Assembly (NCBI GenBank): GCA_035429725.1 | Contig: DAOMFI010000122.1 | Coordinates: forward strand, 1-8,716 | DNA: 8,716 bases | Source of the DNA: JALORV01 sp035429725 | GTDB lineage: Bacteria > Pseudomonadota > Gammaproteobacteria > Burkholderiales > Burkholderiaceae_F | Reading direction: 5' to 3' | Shown: positions 1 to 6,906 of the stretch, one piece after another | Numbering within the stretch: position 1 is the first letter of the stretch | Layout: every line of letters starts with the position of its first letter | Position numbers and translations under genes: made by a program | Notes under the pieces: generated by a model | Told to the model about the DNA's origin: nothing | Databases searched by the model: none | Seen by the model: only the letters and a program-made list of their open reading frames with translations

Positions 1-269
1 ATGGAAAAAAGGTATCACGCCGCCCGCGGCACGGGGGCTCGAAGTGCGGCAAAAAGGCACAAGCCCGTGCACCGCGCAGGGGCACGGCGCGGCTTGGTCC
101 GTCGTGGTGCCGGCCGCTCACGCCCTCACGGTATGACCTTCGTCGTAGAAACCCTCGCGCGCGCATCGCACTTGCTGCCGCTCCAACGGTCAGTGATAGA
201 GTGATTGCGAAGGTCCGGCGCACCTGACTTTGGCCGGGCTCCCGACAAAAGGTTCTGCGAGGACCGTCG
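1..269. other. Upstream region with no supportable gene
   Basis: An open frame runs from base 1 to 204 on the + strand, but its product is an Arg/Ala/Gly-rich string without a recognisable domain, signal peptide or membrane segment, and its start coincides with the window edge. A minus-strand frame reading left from an ATG at 164-166 is open to the edge but is also low-complexity and Arg-rich. I see two short A-runs (5-10 and 51-55). A weak promoter-like pair, TTGCTG at 172-177 and GATAGA at 195-200, lies ahead of the VWA gene, but the second box matches the consensus poorly. The stretch is probably the spacer before the VWA gene. Confidence 0.5.
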
Positions 270-1364
270 ATGCGTTTCCTGTGGCCGGAGATGCTCTGGC
301 TGCTCTTGCTGGTTCCCGTGCTGGTCGCCGCCTACATCGCGGCGCTGCGACGGCGCAAGCGGCTGGCTGTGCGTTACGCCAGCCTCACGCTCGTGCGCGA
401 GGCGCTCGGTCCGGGCCATCGCGTCCGTCGCCACATTCCGCCGCTGCTGCTGCTGTTTGCCGTGACGGCCGCCATTTTCGCGCTGGCCAGGCCCTCGGCG
501 TCGGTGGTGCTGCCGTCGCAATACATGACGATCGCGATGGCCATGGACGTCTCGCTCAGCATGCGCGCCACCGACGTCGAGCCGAGCCGCCTGGTGGCTG
601 CGCAGAATGCCGCCAAGGCTTTCATCGACGAACTGCCGCCGACGGTGCGCCTCGGCATCGTCTCGTTCGCCGGCACTGCCGCGGTTGTGCAGACGCCGAC
701 CGAGAACAAGGCCGACATGACGGCAGCGATCGACCGGTTCCAGTTGCAGCGCGCGACCGCCACCGGCAGCGGCCTCATTCTCGCGCTCGGGCTGCTGTTT
801 CCGGACGACGGGCTCGATCTCGAGTCGGTGGCGATGTCGATGCGGCATGCCGGCGTTTCGCTCGACGCCTCGCGCAAGGGCGAGGCGGAGCGGCCGACGC
901 GCGAGCCGGTCGCGCCGGGCTCTTATACGTCGGGCGTGATCATCCTGCTCTCCGACGGGCGGCGCACGACGGGGCCCGATCCGATCGCCATCGCCAAGAT
1001 GGCTGCCGACCGCGGCGTGCGCGTCTACACCGTGGGCTTCGGCACGCTGCAGGGCACGACGATCGGCTTCGAGGACTATCAGATCTACGTGCGGCTCGAC
1101 GAGGAGACGCTGAAAGCGATTGCCAAGGTCACTGGCGGTGAATACTTCCACGCCGGCACGGCCGCGGACCTGAGGACTGTCTACCAGAACCTGAACGCGA
1201 AGCTGGCGATGGAACGGCAGCAGACCGAGGTCGGCGCGCTGTTCAGCGGGCTTGCGGCCTTCTTCGCGCTGCTGGCGGCCGTTCTTTCGGTGTGGTGGTT
1301 CCACCGCACTGCGGCGCCGGCTGCCGCCGGGCGCGCCGCCCAGGCCGAGCCCGCGCGGCGCTGA
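270..1364 (+). CDS. Membrane-anchored VWA-domain protein, BatA-like
   Basis: A 364-residue inner-membrane protein with a VWA domain, of the type often annotated as BatA or 'Ca-activated chloride channel family'. Residues 8-26 and 56-73 form two hydrophobic segments separated by a basic stretch. The VWA domain spans about 86-310. Its metal-ion site (MIDAS) is complete: DVSLS with D93, S95 and S97, a threonine near T163, and the SDG segment at 228-230. A final membrane helix lies at about 321-344, followed by a short Ala/Pro/Arg-rich tail. The domain carries a loop of about 40 residues at 181-222, which I believe is usual in this subfamily. The start is supported by GAGGA at 259-263, six bases before the ATG. 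In many bacteria such genes sit with a MoxR ATPase and a DUF58 gene and are linked to envelope stress or assembly of protein complexes. Those partners are not visible here but could lie upstream. The family is clear; the exact role is not known. Confidence 0.88.
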   Translation: MRFLWPEMLWLLLLVPVLVAAYIAALRRRKRLAVRYASLTLVREALGPGHRVRRHIPPLLLLFAVTAAIFALARPSASVVLPSQYMTIAMAMDVSLSMRATDVEPSRLVAAQNAAKAFIDELPPTVRLGIVSFAGTAAVVQTPTENKADMTAAIDRFQLQRATATGSGLILALGLLFPDDGLDLESVAMSMRHAGVSLDASRKGEAERPTREPVAPGSYTSGVIILLSDGRRTTGPDPIAIAKMAADRGVRVYTVGFGTLQGTTIGFEDYQIYVRLDEETLKAIAKVTGGEYFHAGTAADLRTVYQNLNAKLAMERQQTEVGALFSGLAAFFALLAAVLSVWWFHRTAAPAAAGRAAQAEPARR

Positions 1365-1404
1365 CCGCGCCCTTCCGCCGCAGGTTTGCGCCCCGCGTCG
1401 GTTG

Positions 1405-1410
1405 TATACT
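1405..1410 (+). promoter_or_regulatory. Possible -10 box of the rhodanese gene
   Basis: TATACT matches the sigma-70 -10 consensus at five of six positions and stands out in GC-rich surroundings between two genes. No convincing -35 box lies 16-18 bases upstream. Transcription from here would start near 1417 and give a leader of about 70 bases. That leader would include the small inverted repeat CCCGG-TAT-CCGGG at 1414-1426. This is inference from one motif. Confidence 0.35.
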
Positions 1411-1474
1411 CCCCCCGGTATCCGGGTGCGACGAAGCCGGGGCGATGTCGGCCCGGGCGTCCCCCCACTTCCCC

Positions 1475-1480
1475 TGGAGG
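1475..1480 (+). promoter_or_regulatory. Ribosome binding site that fixes the rhodanese start
   Basis: TGGAGG lies six bases before the ATG at 1487. The same frame is open further upstream to an ATG at 1292, inside the VWA gene. The strong site here, and the signal peptide that begins exactly at 1487, make 1487 the true start. Confidence 0.8.
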
Positions 1481-1486
1481 TTGTTC

Positions 1487-2467
1487 ATGAAACGTTGGTT
1501 GCTGGGCATTGCGCTGTCGCTGGCCACCGCCGGCGCGATGGCGCAGACGATCGTCGATGTCGACTTTGTGAAGCAGGCCGTGGCACGCGGCGCGCTGCTG
1601 TGGGACGCGCGCGACGAGGCGGCATTCGCCAAGGGCCACATCCCCGGCGCCGTCAACATCGGCGATCCGACGCTGACGCTGCGCGATGCGCAGACCGAGG
1701 ATTACCTGCCGACGGCGGACATCGAGAAGCTCCTGGGCGCCGCCGGCCTCGATCCGGCGCGCGAGATCATTGTCTACGGCGACCGCGGCCTGCCGTCGGT
1801 GTACTTCGGGCAGCTCACGCTGCGCTACTTTGGGGCCAAGAACGCACGTGTGTTTCACGACGGCATCGAAGGCTGGCGCGCCGCGGGCCAGCCGGTCGCG
1901 ACGGCGCCTGTCAAGCCCAAGGCGGTCCCGCTGAAGCTCACGCCGCAGCCCGGCGTCGTCGTGGCGTCGAGGGAAGTCGTGGCGGCGCTGAAGCGGCCGG
2001 ACGTGCAGTTCCTTGATGTGCGCACGGTCAAGGAGTTCAAGGGCGATGACATCCGTGCGATTCGCGGCGGGCACATCCCGGCCGCAATCAACGTGCCGTT
2101 CGAACAGAACTGGGTCGACCCCGACACGCGCAGCAAGCTGCGCGCCGGCACGGTGAAGGACAGCTCCGGGATGGCGCTGAAGCCGCGCGCCGAATTGGCG
2201 AAGGTCTACGAGAAGCTCGACCCGGCCAAGGAGATCATCGTTTACTGCCAGAGCGGCAACCGCGCGGCACAGAGCGCGGCGGTGCTGGCCGAGCTGGGCT
2301 ACAAGAACGTCAAGGTCTACGACTCGTCGTGGCTCGGCTACTCGAGCTGGCTGAGCGCTCCCGCGGAGGACGAGGTCTGGACCAACTTCGGCTCGCTGCC
2401 TGCGACGATCAAGGGACTCGAGAACCGCTTCGGCGAGCTCGAGCGTGCGGCGACGAAGGCGCGCTGA
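1487..2467 (+). CDS. Exported tandem-domain rhodanese (sulfurtransferase)
   Basis: A 326-residue sulfurtransferase predicted to be periplasmic. Residues 1-19 form a classic signal peptide (MKRW, then a hydrophobic core), with likely cleavage after AMA at 17-19. Two rhodanese domains follow, at about 21-137 and 155-290. The first has lost the catalytic cysteine: the segment IIVYGDRG at 94-101 has Gly/Asp where the active loop should begin. The second keeps it in the loop CQSGNR, C254-R259, after the strand EIIVY. Both domains retain the GHIP substrate-side motif (50-53 and 195-198). Rhodaneses move a sulfane sulfur from donors such as thiosulfate through a cysteine persulfide to a thiophilic acceptor. 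The six-residue loop resembles single-domain YgaP/PspE-type enzymes more than classical thiosulfate:cyanide (CRxGVT) or mercaptopyruvate (CGSGVT) enzymes, so the physiological donor is uncertain. The C-terminal tail of about 35 residues is charged. The gene probably has its own promoter. Confidence 0.9.
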   Translation: MKRWLLGIALSLATAGAMAQTIVDVDFVKQAVARGALLWDARDEAAFAKGHIPGAVNIGDPTLTLRDAQTEDYLPTADIEKLLGAAGLDPAREIIVYGDRGLPSVYFGQLTLRYFGAKNARVFHDGIEGWRAAGQPVATAPVKPKAVPLKLTPQPGVVVASREVVAALKRPDVQFLDVRTVKEFKGDDIRAIRGGHIPAAINVPFEQNWVDPDTRSKLRAGTVKDSSGMALKPRAELAKVYEKLDPAKEIIVYCQSGNRAAQSAAVLAELGYKNVKVYDSSWLGYSSWLSAPAEDEVWTNFGSLPATIKGLENRFGELERAATKAR

Positions 2468-2769
2468 GCGCAGACCCGCCAACCGGGCTTCACGGAGAAC
2501 GGCTGGAGCGCGCTGCGCGTCCGGCCGTTTTCATTGGCGGCAGGCGTGAGGCGGGCGGGCCGAACGGCCGGGCCGCCGAACTCGCCATGGAAGTGCAGTA
2601 GAGCGAGTTCGTCGAACTGTTTGGCGTCCTTGCCCTCGCGCATTTGCCCGGTTGGCTGCGTCGCTGAAGGAGCGTTTCCTGCGGCGACCGGACGCGGCGC
2701 CGCGGCGCTCCCGAAGGCTGCCGCGTCACCGAGCGTCTGCGCTCCGCGCTGCTCCAGTACAGTGCACGC
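2468..2769. other. 302-base gap without a recognisable gene
   Basis: Neither strand gives a product that resembles a protein family: the open frames here are Arg/Ala/Pro-rich and overlap the real genes on both sides. AAGGAG at 2667-2672 looks like a ribosome binding site, but no ATG, GTG or TTG follows at a suitable distance in an open frame. Small GC-rich inverted repeats are present, for example GGCC-GAAC-GGCC near 2558-2569 and the 12-base palindrome GCGCCGCGGCGC at 2697-2708. None has a T-run, so a rho-independent terminator for the rhodanese gene is not shown. The kinase promoter should lie in this stretch. Confidence 0.5.
2758..2763 (+). promoter_or_regulatory. Possible -10 box immediately before the kinase start
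   Basis: TACAGT matches four of six bases of the -10 consensus and ends seven bases before the GTG start of the kinase gene. If used, transcription would begin at or near the start codon, giving a leaderless message. This would fit the absence of a ribosome binding site there. No good -35 box is seen, so this is tentative. Confidence 0.2.
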
Positions 2770-4677
2770 GTGGTTTCACCTGCCTCCCGACTGGTGCTCG
2801 GCCTCGCCGCCGTCCTGCTTGCGCCGCTCTTCGCGCGCGCGGCGGAAACCCCTCGACCCAAGGCGCCGGTAAACGCGGACGAGACCGCGCAGGTCCTCGT
2901 CATCACCGGCAGCGATCCTTACCTGCCGGCGTTCGTTGCGATCGATGCGGCGATGCGCGAGGCGGTGGCGCGCCGGACCGGGCGCCGCGTGCAGTGGATG
3001 TACGAATCCATTGACGCCCTTCGGTTCGGGTCGAACCTCGGCCCACAGTTTGCCGAGGTCCTTGCGCGGAAGTATCAGGGGATCCGCATCGATGCCGTCG
3101 TGATCGTCACTGAGCCGGCCGCCACTTTCTATCTGCAGCACGGCCGGACGCTATGGCCAAGCGCACCCGTGATCATCAACTCGGTCTCGCCGAACTTTGC
3201 GCGCGGACTGCCTGCCGATGCCGGGGTCGTCGCGCTGCCTGTCGAGATCGACTACGCGGGCACTTTGCGCACCGCTTTCGCGCTGCAACCGAAGGCGCGG
3301 CGTGTCCTGGTGATCGTCGGATCCTCGGCCTTCGACCAGCAGCAGCTCGCCATCGCCCGCCCGGCTCTGGCGCAGTTCGCCGGTCGCGCAGACGTCGAGT
3401 TCCTGATCGGCCACGACCTGCGCGCCGTGAGGGATCGACTCTCGGGCGAGTCCCTGGAGTCGATTGCGCTGTATCTCACCTCGTTCATGGACGCGGGTGG
3501 CCGCGTCTACGTGCCGAGAGACTTTCTGCAGCAGATCGCGGAGGTTGCGCGCACGCCCTTGTACGGCGCCATCGACACGTTCATGGGCAGCGGAGTGGCG
3601 GCGGGGTCGATCGAACCGTTCCGCATGCGTGGCGACCTGACCGGACAGCTGCTGCTGCGGGCGCTGGCCGGCGAGCGTCGCGTCGCCCCCGCCGTGCTGC
3701 CGGCGCCGGCTTCGTCCTGTGTCGCCGACGCCCGCCAGTTGAGCCGCTTCGGCCTCAACCGGCGCGCCCTGCCCGACGGATGCGACATTCGCTACCTCGA
3801 ACCCAGCTTCCTGCAGCGCTACTGGTGGCAGACGCTGCTGGTGGCGTTGGCGCTCGGCGCCCAGTCCGCGCTCATTGCCGCACTGCTGCTACAGCGCGGG
3901 CGCCGGCGTGCTGCCGAGCTCGGCCTTGCCGCGCAGCGCGTGCAACTGCTGCATGCGTCGCGGCTGGCTGTAGCCGGCGAGCTGACGGCCTCGATCGCGC
4001 ACGAGATCAACCAGCCGCTGGGCGCGATCCTCAGCAATGCCGATGCCGCCGAGATGCTGGTGCAGTCCGGGCGGCTTGAGCGCGACGAACTGCTGCAGAT
4101 CCTGGCCGACATCAAGCGCGACGACCTGCGGGCGAGCGAGGTGATCAAGCGGCTGCGCGCCCTGCTTGCAAGGCACGACGTGGAACGCCAGCGCATTGAC
4201 GTGCATCGCGTCATCGGTGATAGCGCGACGATCCTCGGCGCCGAGGCTCGCCGGCGCGCGGTCATCGTCGAGACCGCGCTTGACGCACGTTCGTCCCGTG
4301 TCATCGCCGACCCGATCCAGCTGCAGCAGATCGTCATCAACCTGGTGATCAACGCCTTCGATGCCAGCGCCGACCGGCCGGCCGGTGAGCGGCGCGTGCG
4401 GGTGTCGACGGCTGACGCGCCGGACGGCGTGCAGATCCGGGTGCGCGACTTCGGACACGGCATTGCACGCAAGGACCTGCCGCGTCTCTTCGATTCGTTC
4501 TTCACGACCAAGGCGAGCGGCATGGGGCTGGGCCTGTCGATCGCCCGCTCGATCGTGGAGGCGCACGGCGGTACGATCACCGCATCCAATTGCGGGGTGG
4601 GCGCCGAGTTCTGCGTGACGCTGCCGGTCGCGTCCGATCCGGCAGACGCATCGACCGACGAACCGGAGACGTCGTGA
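2770..4677 (+). CDS. Sensor histidine kinase with periplasmic ABC-substrate-binding-like domain
   Basis: A 635-residue inner-membrane histidine kinase. Residues 1-25 are a hydrophobic leader (signal peptide or membrane anchor). Residues about 40-345 form a periplasmic domain resembling the ABC_sub_bind family (PF04392): alternating strands and helices such as QVLVITGS and RRVLVIVGSS, as in two-lobed binding proteins. Cysteines C317 and C338 near its end could form a disulfide. A membrane helix at about 352-377 follows, then a basic, probably coiled-coil linker with no HAMP or PAS domain. The phosphoacceptor is H411 in SIAHEINQPLG. The ATP-binding domain has N528 in the N-box, DFGHG at 560-564, FDSFFTTK, and GMGLGL at 584-589, so the kinase looks intact. 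GTG at 2770 is the first canonical start after the in-frame stop at 2665-2667. It has no Shine-Dalgarno sequence but leads directly into the hydrophobic leader. The stop overlaps the next gene by four bases, so the FixJ-like regulator is its likely partner. The ligand is unknown. Confidence 0.9.
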   Translation: MVSPASRLVLGLAAVLLAPLFARAAETPRPKAPVNADETAQVLVITGSDPYLPAFVAIDAAMREAVARRTGRRVQWMYESIDALRFGSNLGPQFAEVLARKYQGIRIDAVVIVTEPAATFYLQHGRTLWPSAPVIINSVSPNFARGLPADAGVVALPVEIDYAGTLRTAFALQPKARRVLVIVGSSAFDQQQLAIARPALAQFAGRADVEFLIGHDLRAVRDRLSGESLESIALYLTSFMDAGGRVYVPRDFLQQIAEVARTPLYGAIDTFMGSGVAAGSIEPFRMRGDLTGQLLLRALAGERRVAPAVLPAPASSCVADARQLSRFGLNRRALPDGCDIRYLEPSFLQRYWWQTLLVALALGAQSALIAALLLQRGRRRAAELGLAAQRVQLLHASRLAVAGELTASIAHEINQPLGAILSNADAAEMLVQSGRLERDELLQILADIKRDDLRASEVIKRLRALLARHDVERQRIDVHRVIGDSATILGAEARRRAVIVETALDARSSRVIADPIQLQQIVINLVINAFDASADRPAGERRVRVSTADAPDGVQIRVRDFGHGIARKDLPRLFDSFFTTKASGMGLGLSIARSIVEAHGGTITASNCGVGAEFCVTLPVASDPADASTDEPETS

Positions 4678-5288
4678 CCGTCGAGGCTGTCATTCATGTC
4701 GTCGATGACGACGAGTCGCTGCGGACCGCGCTGCAACGGCAGCTGGCGGCGGCGGGACATCACGTACGAACCTATGCCTCGGCCGGCGAGTTCCTGCTCG
4801 CGCCGCCGCCTGACGGTCCAGGCTGCCTGCTGCTCGACCTGTCGATGCCGGGGCCGTCGGGTCTTGAGTTGCAGGATGCCCTCGGGCGACACGGCGTGCG
4901 CCTCCCGGTGATCTTCCTCACCGGGCACGGCGATCTCGCCGCCGGCGTGCGTGCGATGAAGGCCGGCGCCGTCGACTTCCTCACCAAGCCGGTCGAACGC
5001 GAGACGCTGCTCGACGCGATTGGACGCGCGCTCAAGACGGACGCCGCACGGCGCGCGAGCCGCAACTCTGATGCGCAGCTGCGCGCACGGTTCGCGCAGC
5101 TGACGCCGCGCGAGCGCGAAGTCTTCGAGCTGGTCGTGGCCGGCTTGCTCAACAAGCAGATCGCGGACCGGCTCGGCATCGGCGAGCGGACCGTCAAAGC
5201 CCAGCGCGCGCAGGTGATGGCCAAGCTTGATGCAGCCAACGCCGCGGAACTCGGCCGGATCGCCGCCGCACTGCACGGCGCCTTCTGA
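4674..5288 (+). CDS. FixJ/NarL-type response regulator
   Basis: A 204-residue transcription regulator. The receiver domain spans about 5-122, with the acidic pair D11/D12, phosphoacceptor D55 in LLLDLSMPG, T83 in FLTGHG and K105 in LTKP, so it should be phosphorylatable. A LuxR/FixJ-type helix-turn-helix lies at about 141-203, beginning LTPREREVF and carrying NKQIADRLGI and ERTVKAQRAQV. The chosen GTG start at 4674 sits in GTGA, sharing bases with the kinase stop TGA at 4675-4677, and is preceded by GGAGA at 4665-4669. The frame is open further upstream inside the kinase gene, but that extension has no family character. Overlap with the kinase gene implies translational coupling and a cognate pair. 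FixJ-like regulators typically activate promoters once phosphorylated. The target genes are not known; the aquaporin and sulfatase genes downstream are candidates by proximity only. Confidence 0.92.
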   Translation: MTVEAVIHVVDDDESLRTALQRQLAAAGHHVRTYASAGEFLLAPPPDGPGCLLLDLSMPGPSGLELQDALGRHGVRLPVIFLTGHGDLAAGVRAMKAGAVDFLTKPVERETLLDAIGRALKTDAARRASRNSDAQLRARFAQLTPREREVFELVVAGLLNKQIADRLGIGERTVKAQRAQVMAKLDAANAAELGRIAAALHGAF

Positions 5289-5321
5289 GCGCGCGCGGCG
5301 GGCTGCCGCGTCTGCACCAAA

Positions 5322-5339
5322 GGGCAGCGCGGTCTGCCC
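5322..5339. repeat. Inverted repeat after the FixJ-like regulator gene
   Basis: GGGCAG and CTGCCC form a perfect six-base stem around the six-base loop CGCGGT, 34 bases after the regulator stop codon. There is no T-run after it, so it is at most a weak or rho-assisted terminator, or simply an RNA structure between the two regulator genes. Confidence 0.35.
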
Positions 5340-5350
5340 GCCGGATCGAT

Positions 5351-5370
5351 GCGTGCGCCGCCGCGCACGC
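5351..5370. repeat. Perfect 8-base hairpin just before the lone receiver gene
   Basis: GCGTGCGC and GCGCACGC form a perfect eight-base stem around the four-base loop CGCC, ending 13 bases before the GTG start at 5384. The stem occupies the zone directly upstream of the start, where no Shine-Dalgarno sequence is visible. It may influence ribosome access, act as an attenuator, or be a DNA palindrome for a regulator. GC-rich sequence makes chance pairing more likely than usual. Confidence 0.45.
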
Positions 5371-5383
5371 GCACGATGGCTCC

Positions 5384-5788
5384 GTGAATTCGCCCGCACC
5401 CACGTCGCCGGACGTTATCGACCGGCAAGGACGTGTCGTTATCCTCGTTGAGGACGACACGGGTCTGCGCCGCGCGCTCGAACGGCTGTTGCGGGCCTCG
5501 GGCTTCGACACCAAGGCATTCTCCAGTGCGGAAGACGCGCTGGTGATCTTCGCTCAGGAAGCGGTGGACTGTCTGGTTGTCGACCTGAACCTGCCGGCGA
5601 TGTCGGGCCTCGACCTGATCGACCGACTGCGGGAGCGTCACATCGAAGTGCCGGCCGTCGTCATCAGTGCGCAGGATGGAGCGAGTGTCCGCTCTGCCGC
5701 GCGCAGCCGGGGCGCGTCGTGCTTCATGGCCAAGCCTTTTCTCGGCAGCACGTTGATCCGTGTGCTCGACGGTTTGTGCGTGGGTTAG
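5384..5788 (+). CDS. Stand-alone receiver-domain protein
   Basis: A 134-residue protein consisting of one CheY-like receiver domain and no output domain. After a variable N-terminal segment of about 16 residues come VVILVEDD with D24/D25, phosphoacceptor D67 in LVVDLNLP, S95 in VVISAQD, and K117 in MAKPF, so the phosphorylation site is complete. It ends right after the last receiver helix (stop at 5786-5788). The only canonical start near the domain is GTG at 5384. It has no ribosome binding site and is preceded by a strong hairpin; the nearby ATG at 5376 is out of frame. It follows the FixJ-like regulator by 95 bases on the same strand and may be co-transcribed. Single receivers act as phosphate sinks, shuttles or protein-binding switches; here the neighbouring kinase is the obvious phosphate source. 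That link is inferred from position. Confidence 0.85.
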   Translation: MNSPAPTSPDVIDRQGRVVILVEDDTGLRRALERLLRASGFDTKAFSSAEDALVIFAQEAVDCLVVDLNLPAMSGLDLIDRLRERHIEVPAVVISAQDGASVRSAARSRGASCFMAKPFLGSTLIRVLDGLCVG

Positions 5789-5938
5789 CACTCAAGGACC
5801 GGCGCGTTCACCCGCCGCGACGTGCCGCTGCGCCGCTCCGGCGGAGCTGCGATACCGGACCGACGCGCCGCGGCCGCCGCGCTGGTGACAATCGATCCAG
5901 TAAAGTTGCCGGCACCTGTCTTTCTTCTTTCACCCTGC

Positions 5939-5944
5939 AAGGAG
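5939..5944 (+). promoter_or_regulatory. Ribosome binding site of aqpZ
   Basis: AAGGAG lies ten bases before the ATG at 5955 and supports that start. The 166-base gap upstream also holds GTGACA at 5885-5890 (five of six matches to a -35 box), but no -10 box is correctly spaced from it; TAAAGT at 5901-5906 is too close. A promoter is therefore likely in this gap but not located. Confidence 0.7.
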
Positions 5945-5954
5945 CCATCGAACC

Positions 5955-6668
5955 ATGACCCCGAAACTCGCCGCCGAATTCCTGGGCACCTTCTGGCTGG
6001 TGCTCGGCGGCTGCGGCAGCGCGGTGCTGGCGGCAGCCTTCCCCGAAGTCGGCATCGGCCTCACCGGCGTGTCGCTGGCCTTCGGCCTGACGGTACTGAC
6101 CGGCGCCTACGCGCTCGGACCGATCTCCGGCGGCCACTTCAACCCCGCGGTGTCGCTCGGGCTGTGGGCCGGCGGGCGCTTTCCTTCATCGCAACTCGTG
6201 CCGTACATCGTCGCGCAGGTCATCGGCGCTGTCGTTGCGGCCGGCGTGCTCTACCTGATCGCCAGCGGCAAGGCGGGCTTCGACCTGAAGGCAGGCTTCG
6301 CGTCCAACGGCTTCGGCGAACATTCGCCCGGCAAGTACAGCTTCGGCGCGGCCGCGGTCACGGAAGTCGTGATGACGTTCATGTTCCTGATCGTCATCCT
6401 CGGCGCGACGCACAAGCGGGCGCCGGTCGGCTTCGCCGGTCTTGCGATCGGCCTTGCGCTGACGCTGATCCATCTGATCAGCATTCCGGTGACCAACACC
6501 TCGGTCAATCCGGCGCGCAGCACGGGACCGGCGCTGTTTGTCGGAGGCTGGGCGCTCGAGCAGCTCTGGCTGTTCTGGGTCGCGCCGATCGTCGGCGCGA
6601 TTGGTGCAGGCTGGTTCTCGCGCGCGCTCTTCGACTCCGCCGAGGAGCCGCAGGTCTCGGGCCGGTAG
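5955..6668 (+). CDS. aqpZ: Aquaporin Z, water channel
   Basis: A 237-residue inner-membrane protein of the MIP family, full length, with six membrane helices and two half-helices. It carries both NPA motifs, at 63-65 (SGGHFNPAVSLG) and 185-187 (TSVNPARSTGPA). The selectivity filter residues are F43, H173, T182 and R188, matching the water-specific set of E. coli AqpZ rather than the glycerol facilitator GlpF. Long stretches agree with the E. coli protein as I remember it, for example GTFWLV, GGCGSAVLAA, ASNG and LIHLISIPVTNTSVNPARS. The protein should allow rapid passive water flow across the inner membrane, as in adaptation to osmotic change. The ATG at 5955 has a good ribosome binding site and begins with MTPKLAAEFLGTF, where the family normally starts. 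It lies between signalling genes and sulfatase genes, an unusual but possibly fortuitous setting. Confidence 0.97.
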   Translation: MTPKLAAEFLGTFWLVLGGCGSAVLAAAFPEVGIGLTGVSLAFGLTVLTGAYALGPISGGHFNPAVSLGLWAGGRFPSSQLVPYIVAQVIGAVVAAGVLYLIASGKAGFDLKAGFASNGFGEHSPGKYSFGAAAVTEVVMTFMFLIVILGATHKRAPVGFAGLAIGLALTLIHLISIPVTNTSVNPARSTGPALFVGGWALEQLWLFWVAPIVGAIGAGWFSRALFDSAEEPQVSGR

Positions 6669-6687
6669 TTCATCCCTGGCTCGACGC

Positions 6688-6716
6688 ACGCGGCGGACGG
6701 CACGGTCCCGCCGCGT
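6688..6716. terminator. Inverted repeat after aqpZ, possible terminator
   Basis: ACGCGGCGG and CCGCCGCGT form a perfect nine-base stem around an 11-base loop, starting 20 bases after the aqpZ stop. No T-run follows, so this is not a textbook rho-independent terminator. It could stall polymerase or protect the 3' end of the message. A second, weaker set of CCCGG/CCGGG repeats lies at 6727-6747. Confidence 0.4.
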
Positions 6717-6900
6717 GGCGCGGTCGCCCGGTCTCCCGGGTAGCCGGGTCTCCGCGCGATCCAACACGGGCGCGCTTCGGAGCGTCGCATTTCACCAAAG
6801 GGCAATCCGGCCAGCCCCCGCTGACGATGTCCTCCGGCACGGGATGGGCAACGATGGCGCCACGCCACCGAGGCGGGCCACTGCCATCCAAATCAAGGCC

Positions 6901-6906
6901 AGAGGA
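6901..6906 (+). promoter_or_regulatory. Ribosome binding site of the first sulfatase gene
   Basis: AGAGGA lies five bases before the ATG at 6912, which begins a good signal peptide. The 243-base gap before it shows inverted repeats near its left end but no promoter boxes I would defend. Confidence 0.7.

Noticed and set aside
806..935. Loop of about 40 residues inside the VWA domain, considered as an unusual insertion
   Set aside because: From memory of the family, a long loop ahead of the IILLSDG strand is usual in this VWA subfamily, so it is not novel.
126..1304. Long minus-strand open frame opposite the VWA gene
   Set aside because: Its product is Arg/His/Ala-rich without a domain, and it is the complement of a clear VWA gene with intact motifs. 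High GC content produces such frames.
2553..2575. GGCC-rich inverted repeat considered as terminator of the rhodanese gene
   Set aside because: The clean stem is only four to five bases, there is no T-run, and similar pairings are frequent in such GC-rich DNA.
3819..5399. 526-codon minus-strand open frame across the kinase and regulator
   Set aside because: It crosses two well-defined genes on the + strand and its product is Ser/Arg-rich without family motifs.
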